Position numbers and translations under genes: made by a program | The notes under the pieces: generated by a model | Told to the model about the DNA's origin: nothing | The model's input: only the letters and a program-made list of their open reading frames with translations | The model's database searches: none | Shown here: in pieces, positions 1 through 6,072 of the stretch | How the letters are laid out: the number at the start of each line of letters is the position of its first letter | How positions within the stretch are numbered: the stretch's first letter is position 1 | Assembly (NCBI GenBank): GCA_946481495.1 | Contig: CAMLNW010000158.1 | Coordinates: 1 to 6,596 of the forward strand | From: an uncultured Actinomycetes bacterium | GTDB taxonomy: Bacteria > Actinomycetota > Thermoleophilia > Solirubrobacterales > Thermoleophilaceae | DNA length: 6,596 bases | Direction of reading: 5' to 3'

Positions 1-422
1 TGGCGTCGGCGATCGCGGCCAACGGCGGGTCGTATCAGCGGCAGCGCCGCGTGGGTGCAGTAGAGGAGGCCGAGCAGGTTGACCTCGAGCATCTGCCGCC
101 ACTGATCGGTGTCGGCGCCGTCGACCGGCCCGAGCAGCATCACCCCGGCGTTGTTGACGAGAACGTCGAGACGCCCGAGCTGCTCCGCGGCCGCGTTGAC
201 GAACGCATTCGCGGCCTGCTCGTCGGAAACGTCGACCTCGAAGGCGATCGCTCGGCCACCGGCTGCCTCGATCTGCTCGGCGAGCGCCTCGATCCGGTCC
301 ATCCGGCGCGCCCCCAGCGCGATGGCGGCCCCAGCGTCGGCGAGCGCCAACGCGGTCGCCTCGCCGATACCGGAGGAAGCACCGGTGATTGCCGCGACTC
401 TTCCCTCCAGTGGCCTCGCCAT
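1..422 (-). CDS. Short-chain dehydrogenase/reductase, N-terminal part (cut by window edge)
   Basis: This is an NAD(P)-dependent oxidoreductase of the classical SDR family; the substrate cannot be told. From the ATG at 422 it gives a Rossmann fold with the TGASSGIG cofactor motif (residues 13-20), an acidic DV pair (64-65), NNAG (90-93) and the structural Asn of VNLLG (115). The basic residues after the second strand (GARR, 37-40) suggest a preference for NADP(H). An AGGA lies 7 bases upstream of the ATG and supports this start. The family is usually about 250 residues, so the catalytic Ser/Tyr/Lys half is missing. The last ten or so residues (from about position 35 down to 1) do not resemble the Gly-rich GGxIVNxSS continuation expected here, so the extreme left end may be misassembled or frameshifted. 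The gene lies 63 bases downstream of the dehydrogenase at 486-1496 on the same strand, and the two may form an operon. Confidence 0.9.
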   Translation of the reverse strand, partial: MARPLEGRVAAITGASSGIGEATALALADAGAAIALGARRMDRIEALAEQIEAAGGRAIAFEVDVSDEQAANAFVNAAAEQLGRLDVLVNNAGVMLLGPVDGADTDQWRQMLEVNLLGLLYCTHAALPLIRPAVGRDRRR

Positions 423-485
423 GAATCGATCCTAGCTCGCGGGGCCGGTTGGCGAGCGAAGTGCGCCCGCGAACACGCCGAGCGC

Positions 486-1496
486 CTAGAGCGCGGCATG
501 CAGCAGTCCGGCGAGCTCGGCCTCGGACGGGGCACCGCCCGGCGTGTTGCCGAGCGCCGGATGCCCAAGCGCCGCGCCAGCGATCTGCGGGATCGAGTCG
601 GGATCGAGTCCCAGCTCGCCGAGCCCGTCGACGCCCGTCTCGGCCGTCAGCCGCGCGATCCGCCCCGGCGCGTTGACCGGATCGCCGTTGGGATCGCCAA
701 GCGCCTCCGCGAAACGCCCCACCGCGAGCGGAGCGCGCGTGACCATCAGCCCTGACGTGTGCGGAAGCATCACGGCGTTTACCTGCGCATGCGGGAGGTC
801 GGCGACTCGCACCGTGGTCTGGCAGAGAGCGTGGTGGACCGCAAGGCCGGTCGTGCCGACCGCGTAGCCGGCCAACAGTGCCGCGAGCGCGAGCGACTCG
901 ACATCGGGCGACTCCAGCGGCAGCTGCCCGCCGAACAGCGCTGCCGCACGCAGCGCCGCCATCTCCGCGACCGGATTGGCATGTGGCACGTAGAGCGACT
1001 CGAACGCGTGCGCGAGCGCGTTCATCGCCGTGGCGACAAGTTGCTCGCGCCTCAGGCCCGCGGCCAGGCTCGGGTCCCACACGACAAGCGAAGGCCGGAC
1101 GAGCTGGCCGCCGCGCGTTCCCGTCGGCAGCCGGTGGAACGGAGTCATCGGCGAACCGGCAAGCGTTGTCGGCACGACAGCGCAACCGAGATTCTCCACG
1201 CCCGCGACGGCCTTGGCAGCGTCAATCACCCGACCACCGCCGAGCGCCACGACCGGCCGGTCCTGCACTCCGTCCAGCACCTCGGCCGCGGCGTCCGGCA
1301 CCGAGCCCGGCGGGACGTGGAGGACCGCCGCCGCATCCTGCACCAGCCGAGGCGAGCTTGCCTCGGCCCGTTCGGTTGTCAGCAGCGCGTAGCCGTCGAA
1401 CCCGCGCTGCGTGAGCAGCCCCGGCGCGTCGTCGAGCGTCCCGAGCCCGAACCGCACCAGCCGCTCGCCGTCGATCCAGGTGAATGCCTCAGCCAT
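486..1496 (-). CDS. Maleylacetate reductase-like protein (iron-containing alcohol dehydrogenase superfamily)
   Basis: This 336-residue protein is close to the ~350-residue size of maleylacetate reductases, which reduce maleylacetate to 3-oxoadipate with NAD(P)H in aromatic ring-cleavage pathways. Visible motifs are the dinucleotide-binding GGGRVID (86-92), VPTTLAGSPMT (108-118), the DP of WDPSL (141-142), the helix MNALAHAFESLY (158-169), HH (221-222) and LPHAQVNAVMLPH (234-246). The Asp that binds iron in the alcohol dehydrogenases is Asn159 here, as is usual in maleylacetate reductases, so a metal-free enzyme is likely. I chose the ATG at 1496 because the sequence then begins with the typical short lead into the RFGxGTL strand; an ATG three codons upstream (1505) is equally possible, and neither has a strong Shine-Dalgarno. 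An open frame continues back to 1658 but overlaps the signal peptide of the divergent gene. No other ring-cleavage genes are in view, so the exact substrate is uncertain. Confidence 0.85.
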   Translation of the reverse strand: MAEAFTWIDGERLVRFGLGTLDDAPGLLTQRGFDGYALLTTERAEASSPRLVQDAAAVLHVPPGSVPDAAAEVLDGVQDRPVVALGGGRVIDAAKAVAGVENLGCAVVPTTLAGSPMTPFHRLPTGTRGGQLVRPSLVVWDPSLAAGLRREQLVATAMNALAHAFESLYVPHANPVAEMAALRAAALFGGQLPLESPDVESLALAALLAGYAVGTTGLAVHHALCQTTVRVADLPHAQVNAVMLPHTSGLMVTRAPLAVGRFAEALGDPNGDPVNAPGRIARLTAETGVDGLGELGLDPDSIPQIAGAALGHPALGNTPGGAPSEAELAGLLHAAL

Positions 1497-1534
1497 GCGG
1501 GCCATTGTTGCTGGTCGCAGGCCACCTGCTGTAG

Positions 1535-1539
1535 AAAGG
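1535..1539 (+). promoter_or_regulatory. Ribosome binding site of the secreted-protein gene
   Basis: AAAGG lies 6 bases before the ATG at 1546. It decides the start in favour of 1546 over the in-frame ATG at 1411, and it places a signal peptide at the very N-terminus. Confidence 0.6.
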
Positions 1540-1545
1540 CTGACG

Positions 1546-2634
1546 ATGCGCGCGTCGTCCCTGACCACCGCCCTCGCCATCGGCGTCTCCCTGGTCGTCG
1601 CGACAGGCGCGCAGGCGCAGGTAAGGACCATCGGCGCGAACCTCGACCGCCCGGCCAACGCGCGCTACGGCTGCGAGACGCTGCCGACCGTCGGACCGTT
1701 CGGCAACCGGATCTTCCTGCCAAGTGGCGTCGGGACCTGCACCTATGTCGCGACCGGCGGACTCGGCGCCCAGACGGAGGTCGCGCAGGCACCACCGGGA
1801 GGCGGTCTCGTGACCCGAGTCCGCGTGCGCACCGGACCGACCGTCGGACCGCTGCAGGTGACGGTGGCGCGTGCTCTGCGCGGCGGCGCCGGCTTCGCCT
1901 GCTGCTTCTACGCCGGCGCGAGCCAGCCGTTCGTGCCGCAGCCGAACGCAGTCACACAGGTGGCGGTGCGCCTGCCGATGCGCTCCGACTTCAGCGCCGA
2001 GGCCGGCGAGACCGTCGACTACCTTGGCCTGACCGTGCTCGCGCCCGGCGTCCCGGTGCCGCTGCACGACACCGGCGCCGCCGGCGACATTTCCGCGCCC
2101 GGAGCGCTCGGCTTCTTCCCCCACCTCAACCCCAACGACGTGACGACCGGACGCGTCGACGGCGCCGGGATCGGCGGCGTCGTGCCACTGCTCGCCGCCG
2201 ACGTGATCCCGTTCTGCGGCGCGGGCGCCGCGCTGGCCGCCGGAAGGCGGTCTGCCGTACCGGCCGGCGCCGCTCAGACTGGCGGGCGCTGCACTCCCCT
2301 GCTGGCGGTGGCCGCCGGGCTTGGCCGTGTGGCCGACGGCCGCGTCGCCCTACGCCTCATCTGCAACGCGCCAGTCCCCTGCGCCGGCCGACTGCGCCTC
2401 CAGAGCCGGCGACCGGCCGCCGCATCCGCCACGCGCAAGGCGCGCACCAGGATCTACGCCAGCACGCGCGTCTCGATCCCCTCAGGCGGCGAGACGCGCG
2501 TCCGACCGAAGCTGACCCGCGCCGGCCGCAAGCTCATGAAGGGCCGCAAGCGCGCCGGCGCCTGGCTCAACGCCCGGCTGACCCATGGCAGCGCCTCGGC
2601 AACCGTCAGTCGCCGCGTCAAGCTGCGTCGCTGA
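1546..2634 (+). CDS. Secreted protein with a cysteine-bearing, basic C-terminal domain
   Basis: This 362-residue protein is of unknown function. Residues 1-24 form a standard Sec signal peptide: Met-Arg, a hydrophobic core, then an AQA|Q cleavage site. The mature part (25-230) is rich in Gly, Ala, Pro and Thr and has scattered cysteines (43, 65, 119, 120, 224), with an alternating pattern that suggests beta structure. The C-terminal ~95 residues (about 265-362) hold a CNAPVPC pair (273-279), then strand-like segments and a very basic tail (KLTRAGRKLMKGRKR). In my reading this resembles the small Ig-like end domains common in secreted proteins of Solirubrobacterales. No membrane anchor or sortase motif is visible, so release to the cell surface or medium is likely. 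The gene is divergent from the dehydrogenase at 486-1496, with about 49 bases between starts. Its stop is in the same frame as the downstream toxin-like gene, 75 bases before that gene's proposed start. The family assignment is only a resemblance. Confidence 0.8.
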   Translation: MRASSLTTALAIGVSLVVATGAQAQVRTIGANLDRPANARYGCETLPTVGPFGNRIFLPSGVGTCTYVATGGLGAQTEVAQAPPGGGLVTRVRVRTGPTVGPLQVTVARALRGGAGFACCFYAGASQPFVPQPNAVTQVAVRLPMRSDFSAEAGETVDYLGLTVLAPGVPVPLHDTGAAGDISAPGALGFFPHLNPNDVTTGRVDGAGIGGVVPLLAADVIPFCGAGAALAAGRRSAVPAGAAQTGGRCTPLLAVAAGLGRVADGRVALRLICNAPVPCAGRLRLQSRRPAAASATRKARTRIYASTRVSIPSGGETRVRPKLTRAGRKLMKGRKRAGAWLNARLTHGSASATVSRRVKLRR

Positions 2635-2709
2635 ACTACCCTGCAGCCGCTGACGCGGAGCGATCTGCGCGGACTCCTACTGCCGAACCTCCCCATTGCC
2701 GAGAACTGC

Positions 2710-3951
2710 TTGCAGACGTCGCCGCCTACCTGTAGCGCGGTATGCCAGGAGCTGCGCGCAGCCGAGACGCGCGGCGGGGGCTGGTCGACTCCCCAAGTCG
2801 AGCAGCTGAGCCGTGAGTCGAGGACTCTGCGAGTCGCGACCGGCCTCTCGAACGCCATCCGACTGACCGGCGGCGTGACGCTAGCTGCCACGGCCTTCGA
2901 GGTCGGCTATCGCATCGGATCGGGGCTCAACGCCAAGTTCTTCAAGGTCGGGCTGCCCGCCAAATCGCCGGTGCAAGTCAATGCTCCCCAAAAGCTCTCC
3001 TTCTACGAAACCTGCTCGCTGTCGTCTCCGTGCACCATCGGGAGCCCGTACCACGATCAGCCGACGATCACGCGACCGGCGTACGTCTGGACATGGGACG
3101 CCGCCTGGCAGAGCCCCTACGGCGCCAACTACTGGAGCTGGCGATCCAACGACGGCAACTGCAGCCATCCGATGCCGCCACCTGACGCGCCACGTGTCTT
3201 CGAGTCGATCGCTTCGAGCAGCACCTGCGTCGGCAACCCCGACCTGTCGGGAACCACGACCACCGTCTGGTGGTACCAGGACGACCTCCGCGCCGCCACG
3301 CCCGTCCAGGACTACGTAAGCCAGCCCTACACCTACCAAGACTGGCCACCTTCAGACCCCGGCCAAAGCATGGTTGAGACCCGAACCCGCGATGAGCTCG
3401 AGGATGGCGAATATCCAATCCTTCGCCAGAAGCTCGAGTACGAGCTCGCAGTGCCTGAGGTGTGCGACCCAGTCGATCCTGACGTATGCAACCCGCCGGA
3501 GACCGATCAGGAGCAAGAGAAGAAGTGCGACCTGACCACCCCAGAGGACAGCGATCCCGACCCACTAGTCCCGACTGATCAATTTACCGCTGCTCAGTAC
3601 GCGACGGTGAACTCATTCACGCGTGTTCCCCTTGGAGGTGGCAGCCCAGTTGCCACAGCCATGAAGGTCGGCTGGACGGGACCGTCGAGCACCTCAGAGT
3701 GGAGGGGCTGGGGCTGGCGGCATGTAGCGGCCAAGCACGGATGGGACAGTGCTGACATCGCCGCGACGCAAGCTGCTCTCGCAACGAACCCCACCCTTGA
3801 CAACGAGCGCCTGATCTACGTCGGGCCGGAGTACAGCCAGAACGGCGTTACGTGTCAACGGAAGGTCGTCGTAGCGGATAGCTCAGCATCCAGCGAGCCA
3901 AGCCCCAAGGAGATCATCACCTCCTATGGCATGCTCATCAGCACGCCATGA
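2710..3951 (+). CDS. Putative polymorphic-toxin protein with a C-terminal BECR-fold RNase-like domain
   Basis: I do not recognise this 413-residue protein as a named family. Residues 48-75 form a weakly hydrophobic segment ending in GYRIGSGLN, of the type seen before toxin tips in RHS-like proteins. Residues 90-215 are rich in Trp, Tyr and Ser and contain paired cysteines. Residues 250-290 are an acidic, Pro-rich linker. The last ~115 residues contain WRHVAAKH (His338, His343), then an RKVVV strand (384-388) and a final KEIITSYG strand (400-407, with Thr404-Ser405-Tyr406). This order (HxxxxH, charged strand, terminal T-[SA]-Y) matches the BECR group of RNase toxins, so a ribonuclease is inferred. 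The only early start is TTG at 2710, with a poor Shine-Dalgarno; GTG at 2875 is an alternative. There is no ATG before residue 155 and no signal peptide, so the gene may be a 5'-truncated tip. The overlapping gene at 3948 is the likely immunity protein. Codons ending in A or T are frequent, which suggests transfer. Confidence 0.6.
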   Translation: MQTSPPTCSAVCQELRAAETRGGGWSTPQVEQLSRESRTLRVATGLSNAIRLTGGVTLAATAFEVGYRIGSGLNAKFFKVGLPAKSPVQVNAPQKLSFYETCSLSSPCTIGSPYHDQPTITRPAYVWTWDAAWQSPYGANYWSWRSNDGNCSHPMPPPDAPRVFESIASSSTCVGNPDLSGTTTTVWWYQDDLRAATPVQDYVSQPYTYQDWPPSDPGQSMVETRTRDELEDGEYPILRQKLEYELAVPEVCDPVDPDVCNPPETDQEQEKKCDLTTPEDSDPDPLVPTDQFTAAQYATVNSFTRVPLGGGSPVATAMKVGWTGPSSTSEWRGWGWRHVAAKHGWDSADIAATQAALATNPTLDNERLIYVGPEYSQNGVTCQRKVVVADSSASSEPSPKEIITSYGMLISTP

Positions 3952-4265
3952 AGGTCACCGCGACAGGCTCGATTGAAGTCGATCCTCCGTCCGATGAGTA
4001 CGAGCAAGCGTGCTTGGAGGCGGTGCGCAAGATCATGTCCGACAGCACGACGCTTGAACGTGACAAGGTCGTCGTAGAGAGCGTCGAGCTCGAGACCACG
4101 GACGAGGCCCGGCGTACCGTCGTCTCGCTACTCCAGGTGGGCCTGCCTCGCAAAGTGGAGTGGACCCTGTACGAGGACACCTTCCACGGCACCCTGCCGC
4201 GAGGACAAGCCGAGAACCCAGAGGGAGTCGCGACCGGCATGTGGATTTGGGCGATGGGCGGCTGA
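3948..4265 (+). CDS. Small acidic protein, putative immunity protein for the upstream toxin
   Basis: This 105-residue protein has no family I recognise. It starts inside the stop of the toxin-like gene (ATGA overlap, 3948-3951), so it is probably translated by coupling; no separate Shine-Dalgarno is visible. It has 19 acidic and 10 basic residues. Its pattern is a short N-terminal strand (KVTATGSIEV), a helix around residues 16-31, then alternating strands (VVVESVEL, RRTVVSLLQV, KVEWTLYEDTF) and a Trp-containing tail (GMWIWAMGG). There is no signal peptide or membrane segment, so it should be cytoplasmic. Immunity proteins of polymorphic toxins are typically small, often acidic, and encoded immediately downstream of the toxin; position, size and charge all fit. 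This role is inferred from context alone. It converges on leuA with only 18 bases between the two stop codons. Confidence 0.65.
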   Translation: MKVTATGSIEVDPPSDEYEQACLEAVRKIMSDSTTLERDKVVVESVELETTDEARRTVVSLLQVGLPRKVEWTLYEDTFHGTLPRGQAENPEGVATGMWIWAMGG

Positions 4266-4283
4266 GCCGTCCCAACCCGTCAC

Positions 4284-5909
4284 CTACGGCGTCGCGCTCT
4301 TGGCGGCGGCGTCGATGTGGTGCTCGGCCTCGGCGACAGGGGAGTCGGCGAGGGCGTTAGTGATGGCGCGCAGGTAGGCGCGGCCTGAGGCCTCCATGGT
4401 GTCGGGCGAGACGCCCTGGCCCTGGGCCGTGACGCCTTCGAGCTCGAGCAGGACGGTGACCTCGGCCAGCGCGTCGCGACCGGCTGTGACAGCGGAGACG
4501 TGGTACTCCTTGAGCCGCGCCTCGCGATTGGTCGCGACGTTGAGCGCGCTGAAGAAGGCGTCGACGGGACCGTCTCCGGTGAACTCGCCCTCGGCTACCT
4601 CGCCGGCGGGCATCCGCACACGGACACGAGCGAACGGCGAGCGGTCGGAGCCGGCCTCGATGTCGAAGGACTCGAGCACGTAGGCGCTCTCGGACTGGCG
4701 CATCTCGTCGGAGACGATCGCCTCCAGGTCGAGCGCCGTCACGTTCTTCTTGCGATCGGCGATCTCCTTGAACCGCTTGAAGGCGGTGTTCAGGGCGGCG
4801 CCGTCGACGGTGAAGCCCAGCTCCTCCAGTGCCTTGCGCAGCGCGTGGCGGCCGGAGTGCTTGCCCAGGACGATCGAGTTCGACTCCAGGCCGATCGTCT
4901 TCGCATCCATGATCTCGTAGGTCGAGCGCTCCTTGAGCACACCGTCCTGGTGGATGCCGGACTCGTGCGCGAACGCGTTGCGACCGACGATCGCTTTGTT
5001 CGGCTGCACCTGGTAGCCGGTCAGGCGCGAGACCAGGCGGCTGGTGCGAGCGATCTCGGTCGTCTCGACGCCGGTCCAGAGGCCGTGCTCGGCCTCGCGG
5101 ACGGCGAGCAGCATCACGATCTCCTCCAGCGACGCGTTGCCGGCACGCTCGCCCAGGCCGTTGATCGCACACTCGACCTGGCGACAACCCACCTGGATCC
5201 CAGCGAACGAGTTGGCGACCGCCAGGCCCAGATCGTCGTGGCAGTGCGCGCTGAACACCACGCCGTCGTCGTGGCAGTGGACCGAGGTCGTGACCTTGGC
5301 CAGGTCGGGGACCATCCGGTACAGCTCGCGCCACATCTGGGCGTGCTCGTCGGGCATCGAGTAGCCGACCGTGTCCGGGACGTTGATCGTCGTCGCGCCC
5401 TCGTCGAGCGCGATCTGCAGCACCTCGGCGGTGAACTCCAGGTCGGAGCGCGTGGCGTCCATCGGCGAGAACTCGACGTCGTCGCAGTAGCCGCGCGCCT
5501 GGGCGACCGCTGCCCGAGCCTGCCCCTTGACGTCCTCGCGCGTCGTCTGCAGCTGATGCTCGATATGGATGTCGCTGGTCGAGATGAAGGTGTGGATGCG
5601 CGGCCGCTCGGAGTCCTTAACAGCGTTCCAGGCGGCGTCGACGTCCTGCGCCCCGGCGCGTGCCAGACCGGCGATCACCGGCCCGTGGACCTCGCGTGCG
5701 ATCGCCTGGACCGCCTCGAAGTCGCCCGGCGAGGCGATCGGGAAGCCGGCCTCGATGATGTCGACACCCAGGCGGCCGAGCTGGTGGGCGATCTCGAGCT
5801 TCTCCTGCGTGTTCAGGGAGATGCCCGGCGACTGCTCGCCGTCGCGCAGCGTCGTATCGAAGATACGTACGCGGTTCGCTTCGTCACGGGTGTCTGTGGG
5901 TGCTGCCAT
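4284..5909 (-). CDS. leuA: 2-isopropylmalate synthase
   Basis: The enzyme condenses acetyl-CoA with 2-oxoisovalerate to 2-isopropylmalate, the first committed step of leucine synthesis. The 541 residues comprise a TIM-barrel catalytic domain (about 14-285) with [15 protein letters not shown] (15-29, metal-binding Asp23), HCHDDLGLA (222-230), and [14 protein letters not shown] (250-263); a linker region with [16 protein letters not shown] (309-324) and [10 protein letters not shown] (349-358); and a C-terminal leucine-sensing regulatory domain (about 400-530), so feedback inhibition is expected. The start at 5909 is fixed by AAGGAG 8 bases upstream; an upstream in-frame ATG at 5972 would overlap the leader region and is rejected. 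It is somewhat longer than typical family members (roughly 510-520 residues). Part of the excess is an extra copy of the HCHDD motif at 211-215, eleven residues before the canonical one. An attenuator-like leader lies upstream, and serA precedes it on the same strand. Confidence 0.97.
   Translation of the reverse strand: MAAPTDTRDEANRVRIFDTTLRDGEQSPGISLNTQEKLEIAHQLGRLGVDIIEAGFPIASPGDFEAVQAIAREVHGPVIAGLARAGAQDVDAAWNAVKDSERPRIHTFISTSDIHIEHQLQTTREDVKGQARAAVAQARGYCDDVEFSPMDATRSDLEFTAEVLQIALDEGATTINVPDTVGYSMPDEHAQMWRELYRMVPDLAKVTTSVHCHDDGVVFSAHCHDDLGLAVANSFAGIQVGCRQVECAINGLGERAGNASLEEIVMLLAVREAEHGLWTGVETTEIARTSRLVSRLTGYQVQPNKAIVGRNAFAHESGIHQDGVLKERSTYEIMDAKTIGLESNSIVLGKHSGRHALRKALEELGFTVDGAALNTAFKRFKEIADRKKNVTALDLEAIVSDEMRQSESAYVLESFDIEAGSDRSPFARVRVRMPAGEVAEGEFTGDGPVDAFFSALNVATNREARLKEYHVSAVTAGRDALAEVTVLLELEGVTAQGQGVSPDTMEASGRAYLRAITNALADSPVAEAEHHIDAAAKSATP
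5233..5298. repeat. 33-bp spaced duplication of the LeuA metal-binding motif
   Basis: The 14-base sequence tcgtcgtggcagtg occurs at 5233-5246 and again, exactly 33 bases (11 codons) later, at 5266-5279. In LeuA it encodes HCHDD twice (residues 211-215 and 222-226), each preceded by V-x-x-S-x. The rest of the two 33-base units is diverged: by eye 6 of the remaining 19 bases match. The frame is kept. Confidence 0.85.
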
Positions 5910-5917
5910 GTCGTCTA

Positions 5918-5923
5918 CTCCTT
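5918..5923 (-). promoter_or_regulatory. leuA Shine-Dalgarno
   Basis: AAGGAG on the minus strand, 8 bases from the leuA ATG. It is the strongest ribosome binding site in the window. It lies 6 bases after the 3' arm of the leader stem. It can also pair with CTCCTT (6005-6000), which holds two Leu codons of the leader peptide, so its access may depend on leader translation. Confidence 0.85.
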
Positions 5924-5929
5924 CTAGCT

Positions 5930-6034
5930 CTCGACCTGCTTCTCCTGTGCTTTGCGGCTTAGCGGCCGCCACGCATTAGTCCCCCCGAGGGGGGAGGAAA
6001 AGGAGAAGTCGCAGGTCGAGCGTGAACGACATGT
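5930..6034 (-). promoter_or_regulatory. Leucine attenuator-like RNA leader of leuA
   Basis: The RNA between the promoter and leuA can form a long stem. CTCGACCTGC (6020-6011) pairs with GCAGGTCGAG (5939-5930) over 10 bp. After a 3-base bulge (6010-6008), TTCTCCT (6007-6001) pairs with AGGAGAA (5946-5940) over 7 bp. The stem encloses two hairpins: six C (5994-5989) with six G (5986-5981), and GCGGC (5969-5965) with GCCGC (5958-5954). The 5' arm is exactly the Leu-codon tract of the leader peptide, and the 3' arm ends 6 bases before the leuA Shine-Dalgarno. A ribosome stalled at Leu codons would block the stem. No U-run terminator is visible, so control of translation initiation, possibly with a pseudoknot, seems likelier than transcription termination. 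As I recall, leader peptides and a conserved pseudoknot upstream of leuA have been reported in Actinobacteria. Confidence 0.75.
5976..6032 (-). CDS. leuL: Leucine-rich leader peptide of leuA
   Basis: This is an 18-residue reading frame, MSFTLDLRLLLFLPPRGD, ending in TAA. Six of 18 residues are Leu, all within residues 5-13 and encoded by CTC, CTG, CTT, CTC, CTT, CTC. It sits between the leuA promoter and leuA. As in other amino-acid attenuators, it would act as a sensor: a shortage of charged leucyl-tRNA stalls the ribosome in this tract and changes the fold of the RNA downstream. No real Shine-Dalgarno precedes it; the predicted transcript starts only about 2-3 bases before the ATG, which suggests leaderless translation. 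The C-terminal Pro-Pro-Arg-Gly codons form the C6/G6 hairpin. The symbol leuL is used by role, not by sequence homology. Confidence 0.8.
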   Translation of the reverse strand: MSFTLDLRLLLFLPPRGD

Positions 6035-6041
6035 GCCGTTC

Positions 6042-6069
6042 AGGGTACAGAACGCGCCAGCGTGGTCAA
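6042..6069 (-). promoter_or_regulatory. Promoter of the leuA leader transcript
   Basis: TTGACC (6069-6064) matches five of six bases of the housekeeping -35 box. After a 16-base spacer, TACCCT (6047-6042) fits the TAnnnT -10 pattern usual in actinobacteria. The -35 box starts 3 bases after the serA stop codon, so leuA can be transcribed separately from serA. The expected start is near 6035-6034, almost at the leader-peptide ATG. Confidence 0.6.
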
Positions 6070-6072
6070 GCG

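Noticed and set aside
1505..1535. TTGTTG ... TGTAGA as a promoter for the secreted-protein gene
   Set aside because: The spacer would be 19 bases, the -10 match is poor, and the -10 would touch the ribosome binding site.
1497..1658. N-terminal extension of the maleylacetate reductase-like protein to 1658
   Set aside because: The extra residues overlap the divergent signal-peptide gene and do not belong to the family; the fold begins right after the ATG at 1496.
759..2735. 658-codon open frame on the plus strand
   Set aside because: It is extremely Arg-rich, crosses the antisense of the dehydrogenase and another frame of the secreted-protein gene, and has no domain. It is a shadow of high-GC coding.
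4259..4269. CGGC-TGA-GCCG hairpin between the immunity gene and leuA as a bidirectional terminator
   Set aside because: It has only 4 bp and a 3-base loop, overlaps the stop codon, and has no U-run on either side.
4500..5927. 475-codon open frame on the plus strand antisense to leuA
   Set aside because: It lies entirely opposite a well-supported leuA and has the Arg/Asp/Val-rich composition typical of antisense GC-rich frames.
5910..5972. leuA start at the upstream ATG at 5972
   Set aside because: There is no ribosome binding site there, it lies in the leader's structured region, and the ATG at 5909 has a strong AAGGAG at ideal spacing.
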